Of a DNA stretch of 53,219 nucleotides, positions 37,409 to 45,875 are shown one piece after another; positions within the stretch are counted from its first letter, which is position 1; each line of letters begins with the position of its first letter. Origin of the DNA: SAR324 cluster bacterium. GTDB lineage: Bacteria; SAR324; NAC60-12. The translations under genes and the position numbers were made by a program. Below the pieces are notes generated by a model. It saw nothing but the letters and a program-made list of their open reading frames with translations, did not search any database and was not told where the DNA came from. The stretch lies in NCBI GenBank assembly GCA_022448485.1, contig JAKUUI010000008.1, positions 1-53,219 on the forward strand. Reading direction: 5' to 3'.

Positions 37409-38686
37409 TTATTTTGCAAGATATTCACGTGCCATCTTGGAGCCTTCCTCGATATTCACTTTAAGCAGGAAATAGCCACCAAGAACGAACAGAACTAGAA
37501 TCGAGAGGATGCCATAACGAATATTACCTGTTGCCAATGTAATTGTCCCCATCATGGCCGGTCCGATAACCGCAGCAAATTTCCCAAGCATATTGTAGAA
37601 ACCAAAAAATTCCGCAGCCTTTTCAGCCGGGATTATGCGTGTGTAAAGGCTACGACTTAGAGCCTGAATTCCACCCTGAAAAAGCCCTACCAAAGCTGCA
37701 AGGGTATAAAAATGCCAGACCTGAGACATGAAATAACCCAGGAAAGTGATAATTCCGTAACCAACAATCCCAACTATCACTGCCTGCTTTACTCCAATTT
37801 TTTTGGCAAACAGACTGAACAGAAGTGCGCATGGGAAGGCGATAAACTGTACCATCAACAGAGCGGTGATCAACGCACTGTCAGGGAATTTTAGTGTCGC
37901 ACCATAATCAACCGCCATTCTTACAATTGTATCTACACCGTCAATGTAAAGCCAGTATGCCAGTAAAAACATACCCACAACCCGCAAATGCCGGATTTCC
38001 TTTAGAGTATCTAATAACTGTTTCCAGCCCAAGACGACAGCAGACACAAATCCCACATCATCATAGATCATAGGCTCTTTTACCCAGAGCGCAACAGGAA
38101 TGGAAAAGACCGCCCACCAGACTGCAACGGTAACAAATGACAAACGAATAGCAGTTGCACCGTTCGGAATACCAAAGATTTCCGGCTGGAGATACATCAC
38201 CACATTAATTAAGAAAAGTATTCCCCCACCGACATAGCCCAGAGCAAAGCCCAGAGAGGACACATAATCAACTTTTTCTTCAGGTGCAATTCCTGGCAAA
38301 AGAGAGTCGTAAAAAAGGTTGCTACCGGAGAATCCGACTGTGGCCAAAACATACAACAATACTGCCATCTGCCAGAAACCTTGAGCCACCATCCATAGTC
38401 CACCCGTCATCACGATACCCAGAAAGGCAAAAATAATAAGAAATTTTTTCTTTGAAGTGCCTTGATCCGCAATGGCCCCCAGAAATGGGGCTAGCATTGC
38501 TACAATTATGGATGCAATAGAGTTAGCCATTCCAAGATAAAACGTACTTTCGGATGGATTACCAGGATTAGCCCAATACGCTTTGAAGAAAAGAGGAAAA
38601 AAACCTGCCATGACGGTGGTGGCAAAAGCGGAGTTTGCCCAATCGTACATGGCCCAACCCCAAATTGCTTTGCGTTCTTGTGGCAT
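37409..38686 (-). CDS. MFS transporter of the UMF1 (Atg22-like) family
   Basis: A 425-residue membrane protein with about 12 hydrophobic helices. The start RKAIWGWAMYDWANSAFATTV is the signature of the UMF1/Atg22-like group, and the loop DQGTSKKKFLI stands in the MFS signature position. The fungal Atg22 relatives export amino acids from vacuoles; the bacterial substrate is unknown. A 63-residue protein is encoded just upstream with a 12-base gap, so the two are one operon. Confidence 0.9.
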   Translation of the reverse strand: MPQERKAIWGWAMYDWANSAFATTVMAGFFPLFFKAYWANPGNPSESTFYLGMANSIASIIVAMLAPFLGAIADQGTSKKKFLIIFAFLGIVMTGGLWMVAQGFWQMAVLLYVLATVGFSGSNLFYDSLLPGIAPEEKVDYVSSLGFALGYVGGGILFLINVVMYLQPEIFGIPNGATAIRLSFVTVAVWWAVFSIPVALWVKEPMIYDDVGFVSAVVLGWKQLLDTLKEIRHLRVVGMFLLAYWLYIDGVDTIVRMAVDYGATLKFPDSALITALLMVQFIAFPCALLFSLFAKKIGVKQAVIVGIVGYGIITFLGYFMSQVWHFYTLAALVGLFQGGIQALSRSLYTRIIPAEKAAEFFGFYNMLGKFAAVIGPAMMGTITLATGNIRYGILSILVLFVLGGYFLLKVNIEEGSKMAREYLAK

Positions 38687-38698
38687 TTTTTCCTTAAG

Positions 38699-38890
38699 TT
38701 AGTTGGCTTCAGAAGGCTCAGGTGACTCAAGGTTTTCTTTAACTCTTTGCTGAATCAGCTTTGAAATCTCAAGCGCTTCATCGTTTGTCATTTCAATGGC
38801 TGTAACTTGGTGCATCCTGCCCTCAACTGACTTGAGAGCCAGCAAAACCCCGGTGGGACATGTCCCAACTTCCAACTCCATTTTAGCCAT
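38699..38890 (-). CDS. Small conserved-looking protein upstream of the UMF1 transporter
   Basis: A 63-residue protein with an AGGAG ribosome-binding site seven bases before its ATG. The sequence has a beta-rich first half (MELEVGTCPTGVLLALKSVEG) and a helix (TNDEALEISKLIQQRV), then an acidic tail. I do not recognise the family. The good ribosome-binding site and the close link to the transporter argue that it is real. No membrane helix is present. Confidence 0.65.
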   Translation of the reverse strand: MAKMELEVGTCPTGVLLALKSVEGRMHQVTAIEMTNDEALEISKLIQQRVKENLESPEPSEAN

Positions 38891-39222
38891 GATTTAACTC
38901 CTAGATTTTTTTAAAATAAGTTGCAATCGTTAAAAGTACAAAATCGTAAAATACTCACCAAAGAGTACACAGAGTAAATCCAACAAAAACAGTTTACTGT
39001 ACTCCCTGTGCTCTCTTAGGCTGATTGAAAATATCGGTTTTTCTGACTATTTTCAAAACCATCATAAAAAAGGATTAAATGCTCCGTGGATTCTGACTAG
39101 ATTATTGTTTATTTACAAGCTGAAACAAAAGTATTATCTCAATTCTTTGAGAAATTTATCTGATTCTGTTAAAGTTGTTATTATGACTAACCTCATCTCT
39201 ACAGCAGGAAAAAAGCCAATTT
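38891..39222. other. Divergent intergenic region with an imperfect dyad
   Basis: Between two divergent genes, about 330 bases without a gene. Near 38957-39020 the sequence carries an imperfect inverted repeat: AGAGTACACAGAGTAAA on the left and TTTACTGTACTCCCTGTGCTCTCT on the right. The ACAGAGTACACAGAG-type wording resembles dispersed intergenic palindromes seen in many bacterial genomes. No second copy was noticed in this window. Promoters for both neighbours must lie here, but no clear boxes are called. Confidence 0.35.
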
Positions 39223-41058
39223 ATGGAAAACATCTTTTATCTGCTTTCTGCCCATACGTCCTGCATTGAGGGCATCTGTCTGTCTAAAAAAAACAATAAT
39301 GTCTTCATTACAAAGGACAGCGTCGGTTTTTCTACAGAAAGAAGTGTAGATACAGTAGAAACATCTAGAACAGAAACTGAGCAATGGGCAGCAAAGATTG
39401 GAGAGTTTTTAGACCAGCAGCAATGGCGGGATCATGCAATTGCATTTCTGCTACCTGCTGAAGATGTGACATTCCGCAAACTTACTTTTCCCTTTCAAGA
39501 ACGAAAAAAAGTTGAGCAGGCACTGCCCTTTGAACTTGAGGAAGAATTGATGGGTGACTTGGCGGAAACCGCATACAGCGTGCAGGTTCACCAGATGACC
39601 GAGCAAAATTCGGAGGCACTGGTATTGCTGATTGGGTGTGAGCGTTTGCAGCAGCTGCAGCAGCTTTGTCTGAAGAGAGACTTGTTAATCCGGAACGTAG
39701 ACTGTGCCGCACATGCCCTTTATCGGTCACTAATCAATGATAATTCTCCAACACCCAAAACACAGGACTTGTATCAGATTTACTTAGGCGGTGATGAATC
39801 TTTTGTGAACACTATCCGAGAGGGACGTCTGGATGAGATCAAGATTTTTCCAAATCGGATTCCAGAAATTCTTCAGCAGCACCTTTCCGCAGCAGGAAAC
39901 TCACTTTCAGCATTTTTACAGAGTTTTGCTAAACATTCGGACGGTGTAGATCATGCGGCAGGAGATTCTGCTCAAAATGGATCTTTTATCCAACTCAAAG
40001 AAGAATTGCGCTTGTTATGTGCAAAACTTACTCTGCATTTACGAATAAAAAATTACAGCTCAGGGAACCAAATTGAAGTCCATGGTATATTGGGACCGAT
40101 AATCAAATGGGATGGCGTAAAATTCATGATACGCTCGTTTCCTTTACCCGAAGCTGAGGCCTTTACTGAAAGATCTGTTGATAATTCAATCATTTCCGTC
40201 TCCTCAAAAGATTCAGTCAAAGATGAAATAACAACTCGTCAGCAGGCTGATGGCAAGGCTCCGGGCACACTTGAAGAGTTGATGGTAGAAGCGAAACATC
40301 GTGAAAAGTCAAATGAAAAAATACAAAACGATGATGATGAAATCGAAATCGAAGCCACTGAAGAAATGCCGGAGAATCTGCAAACATCAAGAGTTCCTGA
40401 GTCAGTTAATCCACAGGCATCACTTCTTTCCCTAATCGGACGCAAACATTGGGGTGTCCTGGGAGAATTACGAAAAGAAGCTGAACTTTTTCTCGAATCA
40501 CACCAGTTAAGTCTGCATCACGAAAGCACTCCGTGGAGAGGATTTTTGCGAAGAAATCGCGTGGCAGTTGCAGTTGCCGCAAGTTTAATGTTCATTATTT
40601 CTGTAAGTTTCGTCTGGCAGACAAAAACACAGTTGAACCTGCTTCAGCAGGAAATTGCACGGGCTGAACGTTTAGTTCAATCCGAACTGAGGCTCGCCTT
40701 ACCCCAAACTTCAGCTTCAGGTGTCAATGCCATGCTGATGGAACTGGAAGAAAAAATTAAACGTCGCAAAGTTTATATTGAAATCAGTAAGAATTTTGAA
40801 AAACGCGATTATCATAATTTACGTTTTCTCAAATACATTTCAGCCTTACTCAGTGAAGATGCACCTTTTCAAGTTGGTAGTTTGGAATATGTACCAGAAC
40901 GTTTTTCATTCAGTGGTACAATTGACAGTTACGATCGCCTCCAAATACTAAAAAACAATTTGAAAGAGATTGAAGAATTTAAAAGCAAACGTATCGTCGA
41001 AAGCAACCGTAAAAGTCCGGAAGGAATTGTTTACCGGATTTCAATTGATTTAAAATAA
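39223..41058 (+). CDS. GspL-like (PilM/PilN-like) type II secretion assembly protein
   Basis: A 611-residue protein with an actin-like cytoplasmic part (about 1-290), including the QWRDHAIAFLLPAEDVTFRKLTFPF core and VEQALPFELEEELMGDL, a segment typical of GspL and PilM. A long acidic linker follows (about 315-400). One membrane helix lies at about 447-465 (VAVAVAASLMFIISVSFVW), and a periplasmic coiled-coil and ferredoxin-like end resembles GspL-C/PilN. GspL recruits the secretion ATPase GspE and binds GspM. No other secretion or pilus gene is in the window, so this copy is an orphan or serves a machine encoded elsewhere. Confidence 0.75.
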   Translation: MENIFYLLSAHTSCIEGICLSKKNNNVFITKDSVGFSTERSVDTVETSRTETEQWAAKIGEFLDQQQWRDHAIAFLLPAEDVTFRKLTFPFQERKKVEQALPFELEEELMGDLAETAYSVQVHQMTEQNSEALVLLIGCERLQQLQQLCLKRDLLIRNVDCAAHALYRSLINDNSPTPKTQDLYQIYLGGDESFVNTIREGRLDEIKIFPNRIPEILQQHLSAAGNSLSAFLQSFAKHSDGVDHAAGDSAQNGSFIQLKEELRLLCAKLTLHLRIKNYSSGNQIEVHGILGPIIKWDGVKFMIRSFPLPEAEAFTERSVDNSIISVSSKDSVKDEITTRQQADGKAPGTLEELMVEAKHREKSNEKIQNDDDEIEIEATEEMPENLQTSRVPESVNPQASLLSLIGRKHWGVLGELRKEAELFLESHQLSLHHESTPWRGFLRRNRVAVAVAASLMFIISVSFVWQTKTQLNLLQQEIARAERLVQSELRLALPQTSASGVNAMLMELEEKIKRRKVYIEISKNFEKRDYHNLRFLKYISALLSEDAPFQVGSLEYVPERFSFSGTIDSYDRLQILKNNLKEIEEFKSKRIVESNRKSPEGIVYRISIDLK

Positions 41059-41089
41059 GCACTAACTTTTTTACCATATTAATCCGCAC

Positions 41090-44000
41090 GTGAAATCAAG
41101 GACAGATCCCCCCCAAAAAAAACTCCCCACAATAAACGGAACAGGACAGGGCTACTTCACACAGCCTACAATTTTCCAAAATCAGATCATCTTTGTCTGT
41201 GAAAACGATTTATGGCAAGTAGCTCTTGAAGGTGGTCGAGCCCAGCGGTTGACCAGTTCCCGCAGTGAGATACATTCACCAGCCCATTCTCCAAACGGTC
41301 TTTGGATAGCCTGCTGCACGATGGAAGAAGGAGAGCATGATGTTTATTTGATGGAATCAAGTGGTGGCCTGCTTCAGCGTTTAACCTGGTTAAACAGTGT
41401 GACGCACATCGTGGGCTGGTCTCACAACGGACAATATATTTGGTTCCGTAGCACACACCAAGCTGTACATAGCCGAGGCAGTGACGCATGGATTTTTCGG
41501 GTTTCAATCAATGGAGGCCCTGTGGAGTGCCTGCCGTATGGGCCTGCGATGACTGTAAACCAACAGGTAAACGGGAATAAAGGAATCGTCTTGGGGCGTA
41601 ACACGCTGAGCAATTCCCGCTGGAAACGTTATCGCGGCGGAATGGCTGGAGAAATCTGGGTTGATAAACATAATTCAGGAAATTTTATACGCCTCTTCCG
41701 AGATCTCCCTGGAAACCCTGTGCGTCCATTTTGGTTGAAAAATCGACTGTGGTTTGTCTCAGATCACGAAGGTGTCGGCAATCTATTTTCCTGTACGCCT
41801 GAGGGAGCAGAATTTCGGCAGGAGACCTTTCAAAAGGAATACTATGTTCGTTTTCCTGCAACAGATGGACAGGCACTTGTCTATCACGTTGGTGGAGAAT
41901 TATGGACACTTGATCATGAAAAAAAACCTAGTCTAAAACGAGAGTCTCTAATTCCAATTGGCTGGCACTCGACAAAAACCCGTTTGCAGCGTCGCTTTTT
42001 TTATGGCAACACATACTGGGAAGACACCATGATCCATCCGCAAGGTCACGAAGTAGCCCTGATTGCCCGCGGTAAATTATTTTCAATGCCGCTTTGGGAA
42101 CAGGCCGTGCGTCAGCATGGGATTCGTGACGGGGTACGGTACCGTATGCCATGCTGGCTGCCGAATGGTAACCTGGCGGCAATTTCAGATGCCTCATTGA
42201 TCAAAAGTAATACAAAAATACTCTCTGCAATGGAAGAACAGCTCGATGTATTCGCAGCAACTCCGACTGAAGCTCCAGAATATTCACATCGCCTACCTCC
42301 GGGACGAATGCAGGAGATTTCAGTTTCTCCACGGTATCAGCATCTGGCACTGACAACCAGTCGGATGGAACTTTTTTTATTGAATGCAGAAACTGGTCGA
42401 ATCAGCAAACTTGATGACTCGAAAATCCGCGAAATTAGTGATCCAGTTTTTTCACCAGATGGGAGATGGCTGGCTTATACCAAATATTTGAGTTTGGAAT
42501 TAACAGCGATTTTTTTGCTCGATCTTAAACCTTCTTCAAACGGCAAACGTACCAAACCTGCTGATCCGATTCAAATCACTCAACCTGTACGCTACGATTT
42601 TAGTCCAGCTTTTGATCCTGAAGGCCGCTGGCTTTATTTTCTTTCATCCAGAACTTACAACCCAATTTGGGACACGGTTCAAACCGGCACCTCCTTTTCC
42701 AAATCAATGAAACCGTATCTTTTGACACTCAAAAAGGACACCCCTAATCCCTTTATTTCAAAACCTCATCCACCGGGAGGGCAGGAAACAGGGGAAACTG
42801 CCGGCAGTGAGACAAAACAAGAAACTCTGGATTCAAAAAACTCAAAATCTCAAAATCTCAAAGACAAAAAAAACGTTTCCCTTGAAATTGATTTAGACGG
42901 AATCGCGGATAGAATTGTTGAGTTCCCTGTTCCCGAAGGAGTTTATAAGCAAATTTTAGGGCTTTCTAACAAAGTTATTTTTACAGAGTTTCCTCTTGCA
43001 GGAACACTCGATGGCTTAGTGTCAGAAGATGTCCTGGAAAAGGATGACGGTATCATGTGGATCTACGATTTTGAAAAACAGGAAGCAGAAACTATAGTAG
43101 AAGAAGTCGGCATAGTTCAAACCTCTGCACCAGATCGACCCGAAAATTCTTCACGCACCATGCTTTATAGCTCCGGTGATCAACTACGAGCTCTGGAGGC
43201 AGGTATTCCAATTTCGGAAGAGACGAAAGCAGAAAAACAGCCTTCCCGGAAAAGCGGCTGGCTTGATTTGAGCCGCATCAGAATTTCAGTGCAATATCAG
43301 GAAGAATGGGCGCAAATGTTTCAGGAAACATGGCGTCTGCAAAAAGAGTTTTTTTGGACGGAAGACCTTTCTGGAGTCGACTGGGAACGTGTTTATCAAC
43401 GTTATGCCCGTTTGCTACCCAGAATTGGCTCACGTTCAGAACTTTCTGATTTAATTTGGGAAATGCAGGGAGAGCTTGGCACATCACACGCTTATGAGTT
43501 TGGTGGTGATTATCCATATTCTCCACGTTATCCTGTCGGATGTCTGGGTGCGGACCTGGTTTTTGATTCAAAGCAGCAGTCATGGATTTTTCAAAAAATT
43601 TATTCCGGTGATATTTGGAAAACCAACGAGCATTCCCCATTGGCAGAACCAGGTGTTTCGATTGAAGAAGGTGAACGACTGCTTGCCGTCGGAGGAGTCC
43701 CGGTAGATGAACACAAAACTCCGGGTGAACTACTCGTGCATCAGGCTGGTCAGTTTGTTCCATTGACCGTTACTCAAGGAGCAAGCGACAAGTTGCAAGT
43801 TTTAAACGACAAAAATTTTGAGGATAACTCTCGTCAGGTAATAGTAAAAACCCTCTCCGGAGAGCAGGAAGTGCGTTATCGGGAATGGGTACGGGAAAAC
43901 GTAAAAACAATTGACTCTCTGACCGGGGGGCGTGTCGGCTACCTGCATCTTCCAGACATGAGTACTCATGGAATTGCTGAATTTCATCGAGGATATCTGG

Positions 44001-44539
44001 CACAAGTCGATCGCGAAGGCTTGATCATCGATGCCCGCTATAATGCAGGAGGCATGGTTTCTCCACTCATTCTAGAAAAATTAGCACATCGGCATCTGGG
44101 TTTTGACGTTCCGCGTTGGGGAACGCCGGAGTCATATCCGTATCACACCCTGCGTGGACATTTGATCGTAATAGCCAACCAGTTCACCGGCTCTGACGGC
44201 GATATGTTCACTACAAGTTTCAGACAACTACAACTTGGGCTTTTAGTCGGCAAACGAACTTGGGGCGGCGTGATCGGCATTGATGGACGTTACCAACTGG
44301 TAGACGGAACTACAACCACACAACCTCAGTACTCAATCTGGTTTCATCACGCAGGCTGGTCAGTTGAAAATCACGGTGTCGATCCTGATATTGAGGTGGA
44401 AGACACTCCACAATCTTATATCAACAATGAAGATTCGCTACTCGAACGCGCTGTCCAGGAAATGTTGCGTTTGCTGAAGGAAAAACCGGTCCAGTCCGTA
44501 AGTTATTCTCCGTCACCCAGACGTGTGCTTCCAGAGTAA
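41090..44539 (+). CDS. Tricorn protease homologue
   Basis: An 1149-residue protein starting at GTG, close to archaeal tricorn in size. The N-terminal half is two beta-propellers of PD40-like strands (SPNGLWIACCTMEEG, SPDGRWLAYTKY). A low-complexity Gly/Lys stretch lies at about 560-600. The C-terminal part has the C1, PDZ-like and S41-type C2 domains. The expected catalytic residues are in place: Ser799-His800 in GTSHAYEFGG, Ser1035 in NQFTGSDGDMF and Glu1093 in SVENHGVDPDIEV. Tricorn trims oligopeptides left by larger proteases. No signal peptide is visible, so it is probably cytoplasmic. It follows the GspL-like gene by 31 bases. Confidence 0.93.
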   Translation: MKSRTDPPQKKLPTINGTGQGYFTQPTIFQNQIIFVCENDLWQVALEGGRAQRLTSSRSEIHSPAHSPNGLWIACCTMEEGEHDVYLMESSGGLLQRLTWLNSVTHIVGWSHNGQYIWFRSTHQAVHSRGSDAWIFRVSINGGPVECLPYGPAMTVNQQVNGNKGIVLGRNTLSNSRWKRYRGGMAGEIWVDKHNSGNFIRLFRDLPGNPVRPFWLKNRLWFVSDHEGVGNLFSCTPEGAEFRQETFQKEYYVRFPATDGQALVYHVGGELWTLDHEKKPSLKRESLIPIGWHSTKTRLQRRFFYGNTYWEDTMIHPQGHEVALIARGKLFSMPLWEQAVRQHGIRDGVRYRMPCWLPNGNLAAISDASLIKSNTKILSAMEEQLDVFAATPTEAPEYSHRLPPGRMQEISVSPRYQHLALTTSRMELFLLNAETGRISKLDDSKIREISDPVFSPDGRWLAYTKYLSLELTAIFLLDLKPSSNGKRTKPADPIQITQPVRYDFSPAFDPEGRWLYFLSSRTYNPIWDTVQTGTSFSKSMKPYLLTLKKDTPNPFISKPHPPGGQETGETAGSETKQETLDSKNSKSQNLKDKKNVSLEIDLDGIADRIVEFPVPEGVYKQILGLSNKVIFTEFPLAGTLDGLVSEDVLEKDDGIMWIYDFEKQEAETIVEEVGIVQTSAPDRPENSSRTMLYSSGDQLRALEAGIPISEETKAEKQPSRKSGWLDLSRIRISVQYQEEWAQMFQETWRLQKEFFWTEDLSGVDWERVYQRYARLLPRIGSRSELSDLIWEMQGELGTSHAYEFGGDYPYSPRYPVGCLGADLVFDSKQQSWIFQKIYSGDIWKTNEHSPLAEPGVSIEEGERLLAVGGVPVDEHKTPGELLVHQAGQFVPLTVTQGASDKLQVLNDKNFEDNSRQVIVKTLSGEQEVRYREWVRENVKTIDSLTGGRVGYLHLPDMSTHGIAEFHRGYLAQVDREGLIIDARYNAGGMVSPLILEKLAHRHLGFDVPRWGTPESYPYHTLRGHLIVIANQFTGSDGDMFTTSFRQLQLGLLVGKRTWGGVIGIDGRYQLVDGTTTTQPQYSIWFHHAGWSVENHGVDPDIEVEDTPQSYINNEDSLLERAVQEMLRLLKEKPVQSVSYSPSPRRVLPE

Positions 44540-44764
44540 TGAAAAGTATCAGAAACTCAAAAAATTAAACTCTGCCCAGTACGAATGAAGGGAAGTGTTT
44601 AACTTAACTATAAAGAGAAGATTGCGATTGAACTCGATATTTTTCCGTACAAACTCATGATAACAGAAAACTATTCTAGAATTACACTTGTGAATTAGGT
44701 TTGTTTTTGAGATACTTAGGGATTAAAAAAATATTGCCAAGTGACTCCTCTATAAAAACTTTTC

Positions 44765-45484
44765 ATGCCACTAGCCATTAAACCATTGATTGACCTTGCT
44801 GATACTGACCGAGATTTACAGACATATATTTACGCCAGGTCTCATTTGGAACGGCAGATTGATACAGCGCGCTCAGTTGTTGACCAACATCAAAAATCAA
44901 TTGAACAAAAAAATAACGAATTGGAGATCCTAGCCAGCGAATGCAAGGAGGTCCGGAACAATATTCAAATGCAAGAAGAGCTGATTTCCCGTCTGGATGG
45001 ACAAGTTCCGAAGATACGCAACGAAAAAGAATTTGCCGCCAGCAAAAACCAGCTTGAGGAAGCACGAAAAATTCTAGGCATGATGGAAGATAAAATGCTC
45101 AATCTGGATCTTAAAAAAGAAGACTTGGAAAAAGAGATTGAAACAATAAAATCCCAATTTGATGAATCTAATTCAGAGTTTCAGCGAGAGACATCAGGTC
45201 TGCTAAAAAAACAAGAACAAGCAGAAAAAAAGATTGCAAAGCTGCAGCCCCGACGTACACGTTTACTGAAAAAAGTTCCGCAAAAAATTAAACGCTTTTA
45301 TGAGCGCTGCCAGGACAGCGGTATTTCGACTCCAATCTGTGCCATCCAAGACAGAAGCTGCAGCGGTTGCCACACTGTCTTGTTACCCCAATTGGTCAAT
45401 GAGTTAATGGCCAACGCGAATTCACACAAAAATTGCCCCAATTGTTCTCGAATTTTGTACTTTCCTGAAACCGAGGAAAAGTAA
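44765..45484 (+). CDS. Coiled-coil protein with C4 zinc ribbon
   Basis: A 239-residue protein. Residues about 20-180 form a long antiparallel coiled coil (heptads such as LERQIDTARSVVDQHQKSI and a KNEKEFAASKNQLEEARK segment). The C-terminus has a C4 zinc ribbon with CSGC and CPNC pairs about 30 residues apart. This matches a widespread bacterial family (zinc ribbon / CdsZ-like) of unclear function, thought to be involved in RNA or secretion-related processes. It stands about 225 bases after tricorn, with no strong promoter seen. Confidence 0.85.
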   Translation: MPLAIKPLIDLADTDRDLQTYIYARSHLERQIDTARSVVDQHQKSIEQKNNELEILASECKEVRNNIQMQEELISRLDGQVPKIRNEKEFAASKNQLEEARKILGMMEDKMLNLDLKKEDLEKEIETIKSQFDESNSEFQRETSGLLKKQEQAEKKIAKLQPRRTRLLKKVPQKIKRFYERCQDSGISTPICAIQDRSCSGCHTVLLPQLVNELMANANSHKNCPNCSRILYFPETEEK

Positions 45485-45514
45485 ACGACCTCAACCTGAC
45501 ATTTTAATGTACAC

Positions 45515-45859
45515 ATGTTTGTATTCAGTGTTGATCATTCACAACTTCAACAAAATACAATCATCAATAAGGGTGCTGCACTGTTTTTATTTGCCACAAC
45601 AGTTTTATTCGGCTGCGAATCTTCCGGACCCTCCCAGTTTTTATATCCAGCTGAAAAAACAATGGAAGTGCGCTACCTCTGCCGCTTACCATATCTCAAC
45701 GCAACCGCTCCCCATCAGGCATGGGCCAAATCAACTCCTGCCTTGCTCATAGTCAGTGAAACAAAAGTCATCGTTTTTTTTAACAATGACAGTACCTTTG
45801 TCTTCCACAGAACCTCAGACATTACTCTTCCTCCTGGAAAGTACCGATGCACGCTTTGA
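45515..45859 (+). CDS. Putative small lipoprotein
   Basis: A 114-residue frame with a hydrophobic segment and a lipobox-like end (ALFLFATTVLFGC, Cys at about residue 34) followed by ESSG. The mature part of about 80 residues is beta-rich and unrecognised. The leader before the hydrophobic core is unusually long, so the true start may lie further inside. The ATG at 45507 opens a different frame and is not used. Confidence 0.5.
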   Translation: MFVFSVDHSQLQQNTIINKGAALFLFATTVLFGCESSGPSQFLYPAEKTMEVRYLCRLPYLNATAPHQAWAKSTPALLIVSETKVIVFFNNDSTFVFHRTSDITLPPGKYRCTL

Positions 45860-45875
45860 GTTTTCTATTTTGACT

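Noticed and set aside
43278-43763. 161-codon minus-strand frame opposite the tricorn gene
   Set aside because: No family pattern; lies entirely antisense to well-supported catalytic coding sequence.
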